Shown: piece after piece, positions 34,213 to 42,755 of the stretch
Layout of the letters: the number at the start of each line of letters is the position of its first letter
Numbering within the stretch: the stretch's first letter is position 1
Assembly: GCA_003427395.1 (NCBI GenBank)
Contig: BFEA01000141.1
Coordinates: 459,246-502,368, forward strand
DNA: 43,123 nucleotides
From: Chara braunii
Taxonomy: Eukaryota; Streptophyta; Charophyceae; Charales; Characeae
Reading direction: 5' to 3'
Program-made: the position numbers and the translations under genes
Notes under the pieces: generated by a model
What the model was told of the DNA's origin: nothing
Seen by the model: the letters and a program-made list of their open reading frames with translations, nothing else
The model's database searches: none

Positions 34213-34866
34213 AATCCAAGGCAGGACCCTTACCCTTTCTTGCTCGCTCGTAGGCATGCACTATGCCGGGAGCGGTCTCTAGAAGCTCTGTTCTGGTGAA
34301 CCATCTGTCGTCTTCAGGTTCCTGGTAAGCAAACCTAACTTTATATTGCTTCTAGGGATGACCCCGACCTCAAGTTCTAAATACATCTTGCTCTATGATC
34401 CGGTCTATGTCATAAGTGACATCTATGTCAGGCGGACTTATTGCTCTTCGTGACGGAAACTGTTGACTGGTGATACAAGGCAACAACTTTGACGCATGAA
34501 AAACTGGATATGTATGGAGGTGCGACAGGATGTCGATCGTGTAGGATGGTCTGTCCTCTCCACCTTTGACTTCTAGGACAGGCCATGACCCTCTGTACGC
34601 GGGCAATAATTTCTGCTAGATGTTCTCTTATGGGGCAAATTCCGTTGGCTTGACCCACAGACTAAGTAATAATTTCTGCGAGATGTTCTCTTCTGGGGCG
34701 AATTCCTTTGACTTGACCCACAGACTAAAGTCGCCTACCCCAAACTCTGACGGTCGGCGATGCTTGTTTGCTTGCTCAATCATGCGATGATGGGCCCTCC
34801 TAAGGTTCTCAATCACCCTCGCAACTTCCTTTTCGTGCTGCAATGCAAACTCTCGAGTCCCAGTGT
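34213..34866 (-). pseudogene. Integrase C-terminal region and chromodomain-like tail, fragment
   Basis: Reads FALQHEKEVARVIENLRRA and EQANKHRRPSEFGVGDF, then WPVLEVKGGE, YTIDILSHLHTYPVFHASK and a chromodomain-like end with KQYKVRFAYQEPEDDRWF and APGIVHAYERARKG, stopping at a TAG near 34213. This matches the order of the integrase tail of the 38.8-39.8 kb relic (DRWFTQEELMQTAP). The catalytic core is absent because the homology ends at about 34866. A 63-bp in-frame duplication and stops near 34370 and 34610 mark it as dead. Confidence 0.85.
34605..34730 (-). repeat. 63-bp in-frame tandem duplication in the integrase tail
   Basis: 34605-34667 and 34668-34730 both contain AATAATTTCTGC and TTGACCCACAGACTAA. 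The duplicated peptide is the LWVK...EFAPEENISQKLL segment, and 63 bp is 21 codons. Confidence 0.9.
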
Positions 34867-36747
34867 TGGCACAAATACCCTGACAAAGGTATTTGTCGGG
34901 GATTTTAAACGTCGGACACTGTCTGACTTTTTCGTTGAATTGAAGGACTTGATGAGAATGACGTTGGCCAAAAGTTCATTCAAACTAACCTATGACCGAG
35001 AGATTGAACTTTAGTTCGGACGCTTGCGTCGTCCGAAAATAATAGCGGTAGTTGACAATTTTTGTCGAGGCCGTAGAGGCACGCGGACATGGAAATGGTA
35101 GAGCTAAACCTATCCTACCTAAAATAATGCAGCCGCGCGATTCAGGGCCTAGGTAGGCTAAAAAGAATGGTCGCGCCTGGTATGGGGCCGCAGCGCGGGA
35201 GGAATTGCAAGCCTATATTGTTTATTTTTATTTTCTTCTTGGGGCGTGGGATTTGACTTCGCGTCGGGAGCCGAAAAGTTGGCGCCGCGGCTTGCACGGT
35301 TGGGTGGTCGCTCAAGCTATCAATAGATAGCCGGCCACGAAATAGGGGGCGGGCAGGCAAAACTTGCCTAGCCATAGGTGGGAGGCCTATTGGGCGCAAC
35401 CCTTCAAATAGAAGGGCTGCTGCTATAGCTCCTGTAATAGGAGCTAGCCCAGTAGGTACGCACTGAACTATCACCCGGCAGAGACTGGGATTAAGCCCAG
35501 ACTGCACTAACACTGGGCTAGCTCCTTTTGGAGCTGGCCATTGGGGTGGGAATGAGGCGCGGTCGATTTCGACCTCGAGATGGCCGCGGGGATACTGCTT
35601 GGCCCCTGCGCAAGGATGACACACATAAATCGAGAAATGTTCCAATTTTTTTTTCTAAGTCGGACTCGAACTCGGGCCTATATTTCAACAGTTCGTGGGT
35701 GTGTCGTTGTGGCGGCCGTTGGCTTTGTGCCAACGGATATTACAAAAAAAAAAAACAAAAAACCACGGGGAACTACAAACTGGAACCGACGCGCCATGTG
35801 GCGCGATAAGCAGTGACAAGGGTTTTCAGCCCCTGCAAGACTGAAATTGGCGCCCGTTACAATGGGCAGCCACATCATTTCAGATAAGTTTTGTTTGTTT
35901 GTTTTTTTTTTTATAGATTTTTTTTGTTTTTTTTTTGTTATTATTTTTGTTTTTCTCTTTGTTTGTGCTGATCGGGCGGCCTCTTCATTTCAGAGCTAAG
36001 TTTTTTTTCTATTTTTTTATTAGATTTGTTCTTAGTTCTTCTCATATTTTTTTAGATTTTATTTATGTTTCTTTACTTTCTTTAGATTCCCCCTCTCGTC
36101 ACATATTTGCAGGGTTTGCCCCTGTTCGTTTCGATGAACGGGCTGCAGCAGGGCGAGGCTGTGTATGCTTCCACAATCAAGTGGAAGATACAGGCGCATG
36201 TGAGCAAGCATGGCCTATCGATCCTTTAGTGTTTCCATACTTGAAGCTGGAGGTGTCAGTGAAGTGACCGAAGGGGTAGTTGGCTCGTGGCAGCGAAGCA
36301 TTCATAGCGACGTTGCTTTTTGGTCCTTCGATGTTGGCTCCTCCACTGAAGGAGGAAGCTTGAACCTGGCGCTCTCCCTGCGCCAGGTGCAGGTGCGATG
36401 GGACAGGGGGGAAAAGACCCTGCTGAGCTTGACTCTAGTCGACTCTGTGAAATGACTGGGAAGGAAGTGGAGGTTGCTTGTTCGAAAACGAGCTGCCCCT
36501 CCTAGGGGGAAAAAAAGAAACGGTCGCGAGTGGGGCCGTGATCCTGCCCCAGGTGCACGATGGTTGAGTCTGAGTGTGACTACTCAATCCTGCAGACCTG
36601 AACAACCATTTTGAAAGATGGCTAAGTATAGGTTGGGCTTGACGTACCTGCACTAGGAAAAGTGCTCGGGTACGTCAAACTTTGTTGTATCTCTTCAAAA
36701 AAATAACAGAAAAACGAAAGAAAAAGTGTTTTGAAAATGGCAGGAAG

Positions 36748-36779
36748 CCAGCTATCTCGTGAAATCACGAGATAGCTGG
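36748..36779. repeat. 15-bp perfect inverted repeat, 2-bp loop
   Basis: CCAGCTATCTCGTGA, then AA, then its exact complement. No T-run follows on either strand, so a bacterial-type terminator reading does not fit. Confidence 0.97.
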
Positions 36780-36940
36780 GGTAAAAGAAAGAAAAATAAA
36801 AGGAGGCAGTTGAAAGTAACTGCCTCGCTAAGTGTGTGGCCCAGGCTGAGCCAGCCATTGATCTGGCTCAAATCCAGGGCTCAACTTGAGCCCATGAATT
36901 CCCCTGGGATGGAGGAATGCTGGCCAGCTCCTCTCAACAA

Positions 36941-36949
36941 CTATAAAAG
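36941..36949 (+). promoter_or_regulatory. TATA-box-like CTATAAAAG
   Basis: CTATAAAAG is a strong match to a eukaryotic TATA box. It is followed within 20-55 bp by two adjacent 8-bp hairpins (36961-36995, 36997-37014). No coding frame follows, so a promoter for a non-coding transcript is only a possibility. Confidence 0.35.
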
Positions 36950-37450
36950 CCAGCGCTCCACCCAGCAGCCTCACAAATGTGGCAGTGCTGCTGGGACATT
37001 CACTTGAGTGAATGCTCGCTGGCTGCTACTGTGGGGAGATGCTGCTGGAGAAGGAGGGGAGGTCTGCAGGAAGTTAAAGTGGAGGAGAGGCAGCCATAGC
37101 CAAAGGCTGGGAGCTTCTTGCCCCACCCTTGTGCTTGTGCTGTACGCTTGTGCGTGAGCTGCAGCCGTAAGGCTACGGCAGGCTCGGGTCGTGTGGCAAG
37201 AGGACACGACGGGGAGATGCTGCCCGATGGACTGCGCGGTAGTAAGTGACGTATTAAGGGAGGAGGCTGCGCCGCGTTGATTTTGAGGGAAGGTGCTGCC
37301 AAAATCTTTGTGCGGCACAACGAGATCTTTTATTTCATGGCGGTAGTGATGTGGTCGTGGCGTTTTTGGCGACATTTTGAGAGGAAGTGCTGTCAAAATT
37401 GCGTGGCAAGGCTGGCTTTTTTTTGCCGGCCGTGGTTTGAAGCTACGTGG

Positions 37451-37966
37451 GTAACATTTTGACGGTGCGGCAAGCGGCAGTCCCGCTTTTATTTTTTTGT
37501 GGTACGCAACGATTATGGTGCATCATGGTGTGGCTTAGAGGTTGGGCTGGCAGTGGTGCACGGTTGGGATCGTGTGACAGTGGTGCGTGGACCGGTGGCA
37601 TGAAGAGATGTGTACGCAGCAGTAGTCATTGACTCATTGGGGTTCGAGGCACATGCGGTTTTGAGCCAGGGTCCCTTTTTTTTTAATGTGGTGCGCGGTG
37701 CGAGCGGTTTTGAGTTCTGGACCATCCAGTATTGCGGGCGATGGTATGGGACTGCGTTGAGACCATTTGTGACCATTTTGGGACCAGGTGGGACTGATTT
37801 GAGATCGGGACGGGCATGTTGGATATCCTTGATGGTTAAGGTGGAGTTGGGACTGCTTTGGGACTGTCCGGGACATTGGGACCACATGAAAACTCATTTG
37901 TGAGGACACCCTCCTGGAGGGCTACCTCGCTTGAGTTCTTTTGTGGCCCAACCTCTGCTCATCGGG
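37451..37966. other. Non-coding stretch, GGGACTG-rich
   Basis: No gene seen. From 37745 to 37885 the word GGGACTG or GGGACC recurs several times without a clean period. The open frames here lack any recognisable domain. Confidence 0.5.
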
Positions 37967-38226
37967 TGTGGCAGACCCACCGGGTGTGGTGCTCCGCCTG
38001 GGATAGAGATGGAGGATGAAGGTGGAGCAAGATGACACAACGCAGCTCCCACCCAAGACTCCAACTCACATACTCCAAATTGTGCGAATATAGAAAAATC
38101 CCAAGTACAGACTCTGGTTGGGGTATACCCCAACGGACTGATTGGACTGGACTGGACTGCCTGGTACCGACAGAGGTACCGGCCTGGACTGGACTACCCT
38201 GAATACAACACAGACTTGTGAGAACA
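37967..38226 (-). repeat. Short LTR (260 bp), minus orientation
   Basis: Its reverse complement matches 39872-40118: both begin TGTTCTCACA, share TGTGTTGTATTC, GTTGGAGTCT and ATCCCAGG, and end CCACA. The two copies face opposite ways. No priming site follows its end on the low-coordinate side, so this side looks like flanking DNA. Confidence 0.85.
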
Positions 38227-38811
38227 GGGCCCGCCAAGAAGCGGAACTCTACCAAAGAAAAAGAAAACCCAAGTAGTCAAGGATGCAGAGCAAGCTCCAT
38301 GCCGAGTCCATGTCATGCAACCTAGGCTAGAAAATGTCGCAACAGCAGCAATGTCACAGCTAACAACCTAAGTGAAAGCAGAAAGCAACTAACTAGTATA
38401 CGTGTTCGAGGAAAGCAGAAAGTAATGACAACTAAATCCTAGAATGTTGGAGGCAGTAGCCTCAGTCAGCTGACTAGTGTACAAGTCCTAAGAACAGCCA
38501 AAGCAAAAACAACTTAATCCTAGAAATGTCAGCGGCAGAGACCTCAGTCTGAGAGCAAAAAAACAATAACAAGACACCATATGTCATAGGAAGGGTGTGT
38601 CGCAAACCATATGGTGGGATGGTCTGGGGTCGAGAAACTCCTAAGGCCATCCACACATAATGACAGGGAGGCACATGTCATCAGGCTCAATGAGGGTAGG
38701 GAACTGGGAGCGAACAAAACCAATGACCCTAACAGATAGACCATCAGGGCGGGTAATGCTCGACTAAAGGGGTGACCGCTATGTAGGGTCGACCATGCAA
38801 GGGAATAAGGG
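38227..38811. other. Spacer with a degenerate 80-bp repeat
   Basis: No coding similarity seen. 38390-38469 and 38470-38551 are diverged tandem copies sharing CTAACTAGTRTAC-like, AAATCCTAGAA-like and GCCTCAGTC-like blocks. The junction to integrase sequence is near 38812. Confidence 0.6.
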
Positions 38812-39833
38812 AGCCTCCTTGGCATTGTGGATAGGTTTAGTAAGTATGCTAGGTTAGTCGCAATGCCCGAAACAGCCAAGACCGAGTACGTGATTAACCT
38901 GTTTAAAGAAAACTGGTTCAGGGACTTTGGACTGCCAAAGTCTGGAGTTAGTGACCGAGATGTGCGTTTTACGAGTGAATTGTGGAAAGTCGCAGGTGCA
39001 GAACAGTGGACACAACTGCAGATGACCTCCGGGAACCACTCAGAGGCAAACGGGCAAGCAGAGCAGCTGAACCACGCTGTACAACACGTACTGAGTCACT
39101 ATATCAAGCCTAACCAGGTGGACTGGGATGAGAAAGATGCTCTCGTCGCCAGTTTGTACAACAACGTTGTGCACAACGCAACAGGGGTGAGCCCTAACAG
39201 TCTGCTACTGACGTTCAAGCCTAGACTTCCCCTAGACTTTCTACTACCTGAGAACCAGACGGCTGGTGCACCAGGCAACTTAAAATTCGCCTATCGATAT
39301 GAGCGCCTGATGCAGCAAGCTGTAGAACAGATGCATAGGGCACAGGCGGCAGTGATAGAATCTGAGAACACGCACCGCCGCCCATCTACATTCTAGGTAG
39401 GGGACGTAGTCTGGGTCAAAGCCTCTGAACTGGGGCAGGAGCATGGGATCTCCTGCAAGCTCATGCCACAATACTTCGGGCCATGGGAGGTTCTAGATGT
39501 TGTTGGGAATGATCCGACGGGCCATCGTATGTAATTCGGATCCCTGGTCACCTTCGCACCTACCCTGTCTTTCACGCCTCCAAGCTCGCACCTTTCGAGG
39601 AAACTGATCAGTTTCCCTCTCGTCGCTCAATGCTGCCCCCAACCATGGATGGAGAGGTCAACATCGACGACATCGTGGATCACAGAGAAATGTCAGTTCC
39701 AAGACCAACAGGCAGGGGCCATCCTCCGAAGCCGAAGTTGCAATATCGCGTTCGGTTCAGACATCACATTGATCCAAAAGAGGACAGATGGTTTACACAG
39801 GAGGAACTGATGCAGACCGCTCCACAGGTGTAG
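38812..39833 (+). pseudogene. Ty3-type integrase fragment with chromodomain-like tail
   Basis: Begins inside the catalytic core at VDRFSKYARLVAMPE, so the zinc-binding part and the first catalytic Asp are missing. The second Asp (VSDRDVRF) is present. The segment NHSEANGQAEQLNHA carries the position of the catalytic Glu. The tail has VGDVVWVKASEL, HLRTYPVFHASK and YRVRFRHHIDP with DRWFTQEELMQTAPQV, ending at TAG 39831-39833. An in-frame TAG at 39394-39396 (after RRPSTF) and a 1-bp frameshift near 39515 break it. The 3' end of this family is confirmed by the LTR 38 bp downstream. It is closely related to the 34213-34866 fragment in its tail. Confidence 0.88.
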
Positions 39834-39871
39834 CAGACCTCTGGTTGGCCTGTGAGACCAGCCCCTTGGCC

Positions 39872-40118
39872 TGTTCTCACAGGCCTGTGTTGTATTCGGG
39901 GTAGTCCTGTCCATGCCGGTACTTCTGTCGGTACCAGTCAGTCCGCTGGGGTATACCCCAAATGTTGTCTGTTTTTCGGATCATTCTACATTCGCACACT
40001 TTGGAGTACGTGCGTTGGAGTCTAGCGTGGGAGTTGCGTTGTGCCATCGAGCTCCCCCTTCTTCCTCCATCTCCATCTCTATCCCAGGTGGAGCACCACA
40101 CCTGGTGGGTCCGCCACA
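39872..40118 (+). repeat. Short LTR (247 bp), plus orientation
   Basis: Begins TGTTCTCACA, ends CCGCCACA. Integrase sequence ends 38 bp upstream and a priming site starts 2 bp downstream, so this one LTR lies between the end of one internal domain and the beginning of another. Confidence 0.87.
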
Positions 40119-40119
40119 C

Positions 40120-40131
40120 TGGTATCGGAGC
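40120..40131 (+). other. Primer binding site
   Basis: TGGTATCGGAGC, one mismatch from TGGTATCAGAGC, directly after the short LTR. Confidence 0.8.
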
Positions 40132-40385
40132 GGGAACGCTCCCCGCTCCCACCCGCCACACCGCACAGCAAGGAAAACACCAAAACCCGACAGTGAGGTT
40201 TTTCGCTGTTTTTTGGCTGTTTCCAGCGGAAAACAGCGGGAAAAAAATAGAGAAAAAGTGCAGCAGCAAGGCGCGCCACGTGGCGCTAAAAGACAAGCCC
40301 AAGGCTAAGGCCGCAGCACATGCGCCCACACGGCCCCGGCCCACCCCGCTCCCAAATTTTATATTATCAAGATCGGGGATGCATG
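40132..40385 (+). other. Probable leader of a further short-LTR element
   Basis: Follows the priming site. Non-coding, with a GTTTTTCGCTGTTTTTTGG stretch and GCGCCACGTGGCGC (palindrome, about 40274-40287). No gag follows, and the retroelement similarity ends around the tRNA-like sequence at 40386. Confidence 0.45.
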
Positions 40386-40462
40386 CTGCCACTAGGGTTT
40401 GAACCCGGGCAGCTGGTGGCTATGCGCGTGCGTAGCTGCTGCTATAACACACTCGCCACAGT
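40386..40462 (-). other. tRNA-like sequence, possible SINE head
   Basis: On the minus strand GTGTGTTATAGCAGC resembles a D-arm with box A. GGGTTCAAACCC is a box B/T-arm match. Between them is an anticodon-arm-like inverted repeat (GCTACGC...GCATAGC). The acceptor ends do not pair, so this is not a functional tRNA gene. Confidence 0.4.
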
Positions 40463-40510
40463 ATGTTTATGGCTATGTAATGCGGCACGCAGCTGTTGAA
40501 GAGGTGCGTG

Positions 40511-40590
40511 CCAGCTATTTACCCCCCCCCCCCCCGGGCGAGCAGCGGCCAGCAGGGCAGCAACGGCCGGACTGCTATTTGCCCCCCCCC
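40511..40590 (+). repeat. Duplicated poly-C motif
   Basis: GCTATTTA followed by 14 C (40522-40535) and GCTATTTG followed by 9 C (40582-40590), 60 bp apart. Confidence 0.75.
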
Positions 40591-40630
40591 GTCGTGGCTG
40601 CTGCTGCCTGCGCACGTGGCCATCTGCAGT

Positions 40631-40855
40631 GCCACGTGGCAGCTTGCTGTGGAACTGAAAGACCCCCCTGATCAGGGGGCTGCTCTACACTGGTGAGGGT
40701 ATGCTCACACAGCATACCCTGGATCTGCATATCTGCAGTACTGCTGGTAGGGGCTGATCTCCCCTCTCTCCTCCAGCTGGCTTGTGGCAGCGAAGGCCAA
40801 GACCCTCCTGGTCTTGGTATACCTTGTGCCCTTGGAGACACCAAGGGCTAGGTAT
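40631..40855. repeat. Cluster of perfect hairpins
   Basis: Within 225 bp: palindromes 40631-40640 and 40664-40679 (16 bp, CCCCCTGATCAGGGGG), hairpins 40696-40720 (10-bp stem), 40725-40738 (5), 40749-40765 (5), 40797-40817 (8) and a nested one at 40819-40855 (outer 6, inner 8 bp). More than half of the bases lie in stems. Confidence 0.9.
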
Positions 40856-41384
40856 CATCCCACTCTCTTCCCTCTCCCTACTAACCCACTTTCTCTACCT
40901 TTTCTCTCTCCTCTTACGCACCCCCTCTACTTCTTCCTCTTCTGCCTCACTCACTTCCTTCTAATCACTCTCACCACTCATACCCCTCTCCCCACCCCAC
41001 CTTTTTTCCTAGCACCCACTATTTTACTCTACTTTATTTCTTTATTTCTTTTTATTTCTCCCCTTTTCTCTTTGCTTCTCGATCCCTCCACACCCTTCCC
41101 ATCCCTTTCTTTCCCATTCTCTCACCCTCCTCTCCCCCAACTACAACCCATCACTTCCCTCATCTCTCCCTTCACTCTTTTCTCTCTCCCACCTATTTCT
41201 CTCTTTCTCCTTCACTTTTTCATTCCCCTTCCCTCCTACTTCAAAAATTTTCTATTTTTTCTCCTTTCTATCTTTCTTTTGATTTATCTTTCCTCTTTTT
41301 CCAAAAAATTGAATTATCTTATCCCCCACTTTCTTTTCTTATTTTCTGATTTATTTCATTTTATTTTTTTAATCTTATTCTGAA
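40856..41384 (+). repeat. G-depleted, C/T-rich tract
   Basis: About 530 bp with very few G on the plus strand (about 8-10 by eye, none across 41101-41280), mostly C, T and some A. It contains a 199-codon open frame (40784-41383) rich in Leu, Pro, Ser and Phe. This frame is a by-product, because stop codons other than TAA need a G. Confidence 0.9.
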
Positions 41385-41439
41385 AATTCGAATTTCCTTG
41401 CGGCACCCTTAAATCTGATTAGGAGTTAGTCATTCTTGC

Positions 41440-41830
41440 TTTCGGCACACATTCCGACCCCGTGGGGGTAATGAAGTGCTGCTGTTTTTTCTGTTTTTCT
41501 TTCACTTAGTCTTTTTCAGCACATTTTGACCCCTGGGGGGTAGCGCGATGCTGGCAAAATCTTCTCATTTTACTTAGCCTTCTTCTTGACGACACACTTT
41601 GACCCCATGGGGGTAATGAAATGCTGCCGAAATTTTTGAAAAATCCAACACTTAATTTTTTGTCACCTCCTCATTTACTTATTTATTTATTTATTTGTTT
41701 ATTATTTGTTTATTTATTTTTTGAAATTTTTAATTTGCGGCATTTTGAAACCTAGTGTGCTTATCTTGGTCTCTCCTTTTCCTTAGCACATTCTTGACCC
41801 CATGGGGGGTAGGGAAATGCTGTCGAAAAT
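41440..41830 (+). repeat. Four dispersed copies of a hairpin motif
   Basis: Copies at about 41440-41484, 41517-41555, 41587-41630 and 41786-41828. Each has a GCACA or ACACA start, then GACCCC, a short loop, GGGGGTA, a few bases and ATGCTG or GTGCTG. The inner CCCC/GGGG pairs, and GCAC pairs with GTGC at the outside. Confidence 0.8.
41666..41722 (+). repeat. Interrupted (TTTA)n microsatellite
   Basis: ATTT units with two ATTTG interruptions. Confidence 0.9.
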
Positions 41831-41901
41831 TCTAAAAAAATCCTACCCCTTAAGCGCGGAGGGCCCGCGGGGGGAGGTCGTGTTCCGCTGCACGCTGAAA
41901 T

Positions 41902-42075
41902 CGGCCCGAAATTTTGATTCGGGCCGGTGGATGAAGGCGATCGAGGGAGGGGCGTTGTGCAGAGTGGCGCGCGTACCGAATTGTTCACAGCGCGCCACTA
42001 AACGAGAGAGCGCGCCTACGGGGCCGGGTAGACGGCGGGCGTCGATGTGCATTAATATCTGAACGCGCCCGCCGT
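41902..42075. repeat. GC-rich inverted repeats
   Basis: Perfect stems at 41902-41910/41918-41926 (9 bp), 41963-41972/41990-41999 (10 bp) and 42032-42041/42066-42075 (10 bp, loop of 24). No coding frame with recognisable content. Confidence 0.88.
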
Positions 42076-42107
42076 TGGATTGCAAGAAAGTATCGTTTCG
42101 TGCCCCG

Positions 42108-42265
42108 ACCCCTTTTTTCTTTTCTTATTTTTGATTTTGTATATTCTTTTTTTTTTTTTTTTTTGCCTGTTGTTTCATGCTTTTCGTTTTTCATTTTCTT
42201 TCTTGAATTCGTCTTTCGTTTTCTTTCTTTAATTCGTTTTCGTTATTCTTTATTCGTTTTGTCTT
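42108..42265 (+). repeat. T-rich low-complexity tract
   Basis: T-runs and TTTC/TTCG words. No gene. Confidence 0.85.
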
Positions 42266-42339
42266 CCGGTCGGCGTGTCGTTTTAGCGGCAAGCGCCGGC
42301 GTCGGCGCCGACAAAAGGAAGCGGGGTGGCGGGTGCGTC

Positions 42340-42515
42340 GCAGGCAGTGACCCACCTCCACCCTCAGACCCCCACCCCCGCCCCCCACACAGCGGGTGAG
42401 TTCCACCCACCCCACCCCACACACACGCACCTACACACCTGCACCTGAACCCCACCCCCCACACACACCCACCCACGCACGCACGCATGCACCCACCCAC
42501 CCACGGACACACATT
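42340..42515 (+). repeat. CA/CCCA-rich low-complexity tract
   Basis: CCACCC, ACACAC, GCACGCAC and CCCACCCA words without a fixed unit. It does not match the plant telomere repeat CCCTAAA. Confidence 0.85.
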
Positions 42516-42542
42516 AATATTTTGAAGTTCGTTATCAATAGG

Positions 42543-42612
42543 CGTTGTTGGGGTTTGAACCCACGCACAGATTTGAAATACGCAACTGCCCTAACCACAC
42601 AGGTGGATTGGG
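42543..42612 (-). other. tRNA-like sequence, possible SINE head
   Basis: The minus strand has CTGTGTGGTTAGGGCAG (D-arm-like, CTG/CAG stem), a possible anticodon arm with a 9-base loop, and GTGGGTTCAAACCCCAAC (T-arm with a good box B). No acceptor stem can be paired. It shares the GTGTG...GGCAG and GGTTCAAACCC pattern with 40386-40462. Confidence 0.42.
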
Positions 42613-42755
42613 TCCCTGTGTGGTTTTGGGGACTGCTTCTTTTTGAAGTGTATCCGACGTCAGGCAGCTGACAGGTCTGAATGTGCCTGTGTCCAAACCC
42701 TAACGTGTGTCTGAACCGTAGCTGGCCTGTACGGAGGGGCGGCGACCGTTCGTCA
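42613..42755. other. Unassigned sequence
   Basis: Nothing recognisable. Confidence 0.4.

Larger units (their letters stand above)
34867..37450. repeat. Region packed with short perfect inverted repeats
   Basis: No convincing coding frame. At least 20 non-overlapping stem-loops of 6-15 bp with short loops can be read by eye. Examples: 34871-34896 (9 bp), 35015-35037 (8), 35426-35446 (8), 35716-35736 (8), 35790-35805 (7), 36168-36187 (7), 36364-36388 (9), 36639-36678 (10 plus inner 5), 36748-36779 (15), 36803-36826 (9), 36847-36870 (8), 36877-36893 (8), 36961-36995 (8), 36997-37014 (8), 37164-37179 (6), 37188-37210 (7). The stems have different sequences, so this is not one tandem repeat. A T-rich stretch (35885-36080) lies in the middle. 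Confidence 0.8.

Noticed and set aside
35142-35645. 167-codon minus-strand open frame
   Set aside because: It overlaps the hairpin region, has no recognisable motif and no repeat of its frame elsewhere.
36748-36779. Rho-independent terminator
   Set aside because: The context is eukaryotic, there is no T-run after the stem, and it is one of many hairpins.
8143-39396. UAG reassigned to a sense codon (several TAGs in otherwise readable retroelement frames)
   Set aside because: TAG also ends the tails at 34213 and 39833 in the expected places, long frames such as 17200-17946 and 1719-2717 contain none, and TAA and frameshifts are mixed in. Decay explains it better.
40784-41383. 199-codon open frame rich in Leu, Pro, Ser and Phe
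   Set aside because: It lies in a G-depleted tract where TAG and TGA can hardly occur. It has no domain and its amino acids mirror base composition.
42543-42612. Functional tRNA gene
   Set aside because: The T-arm and D-arm are plausible, but the acceptor stem does not pair and the anticodon loop has 9 bases.
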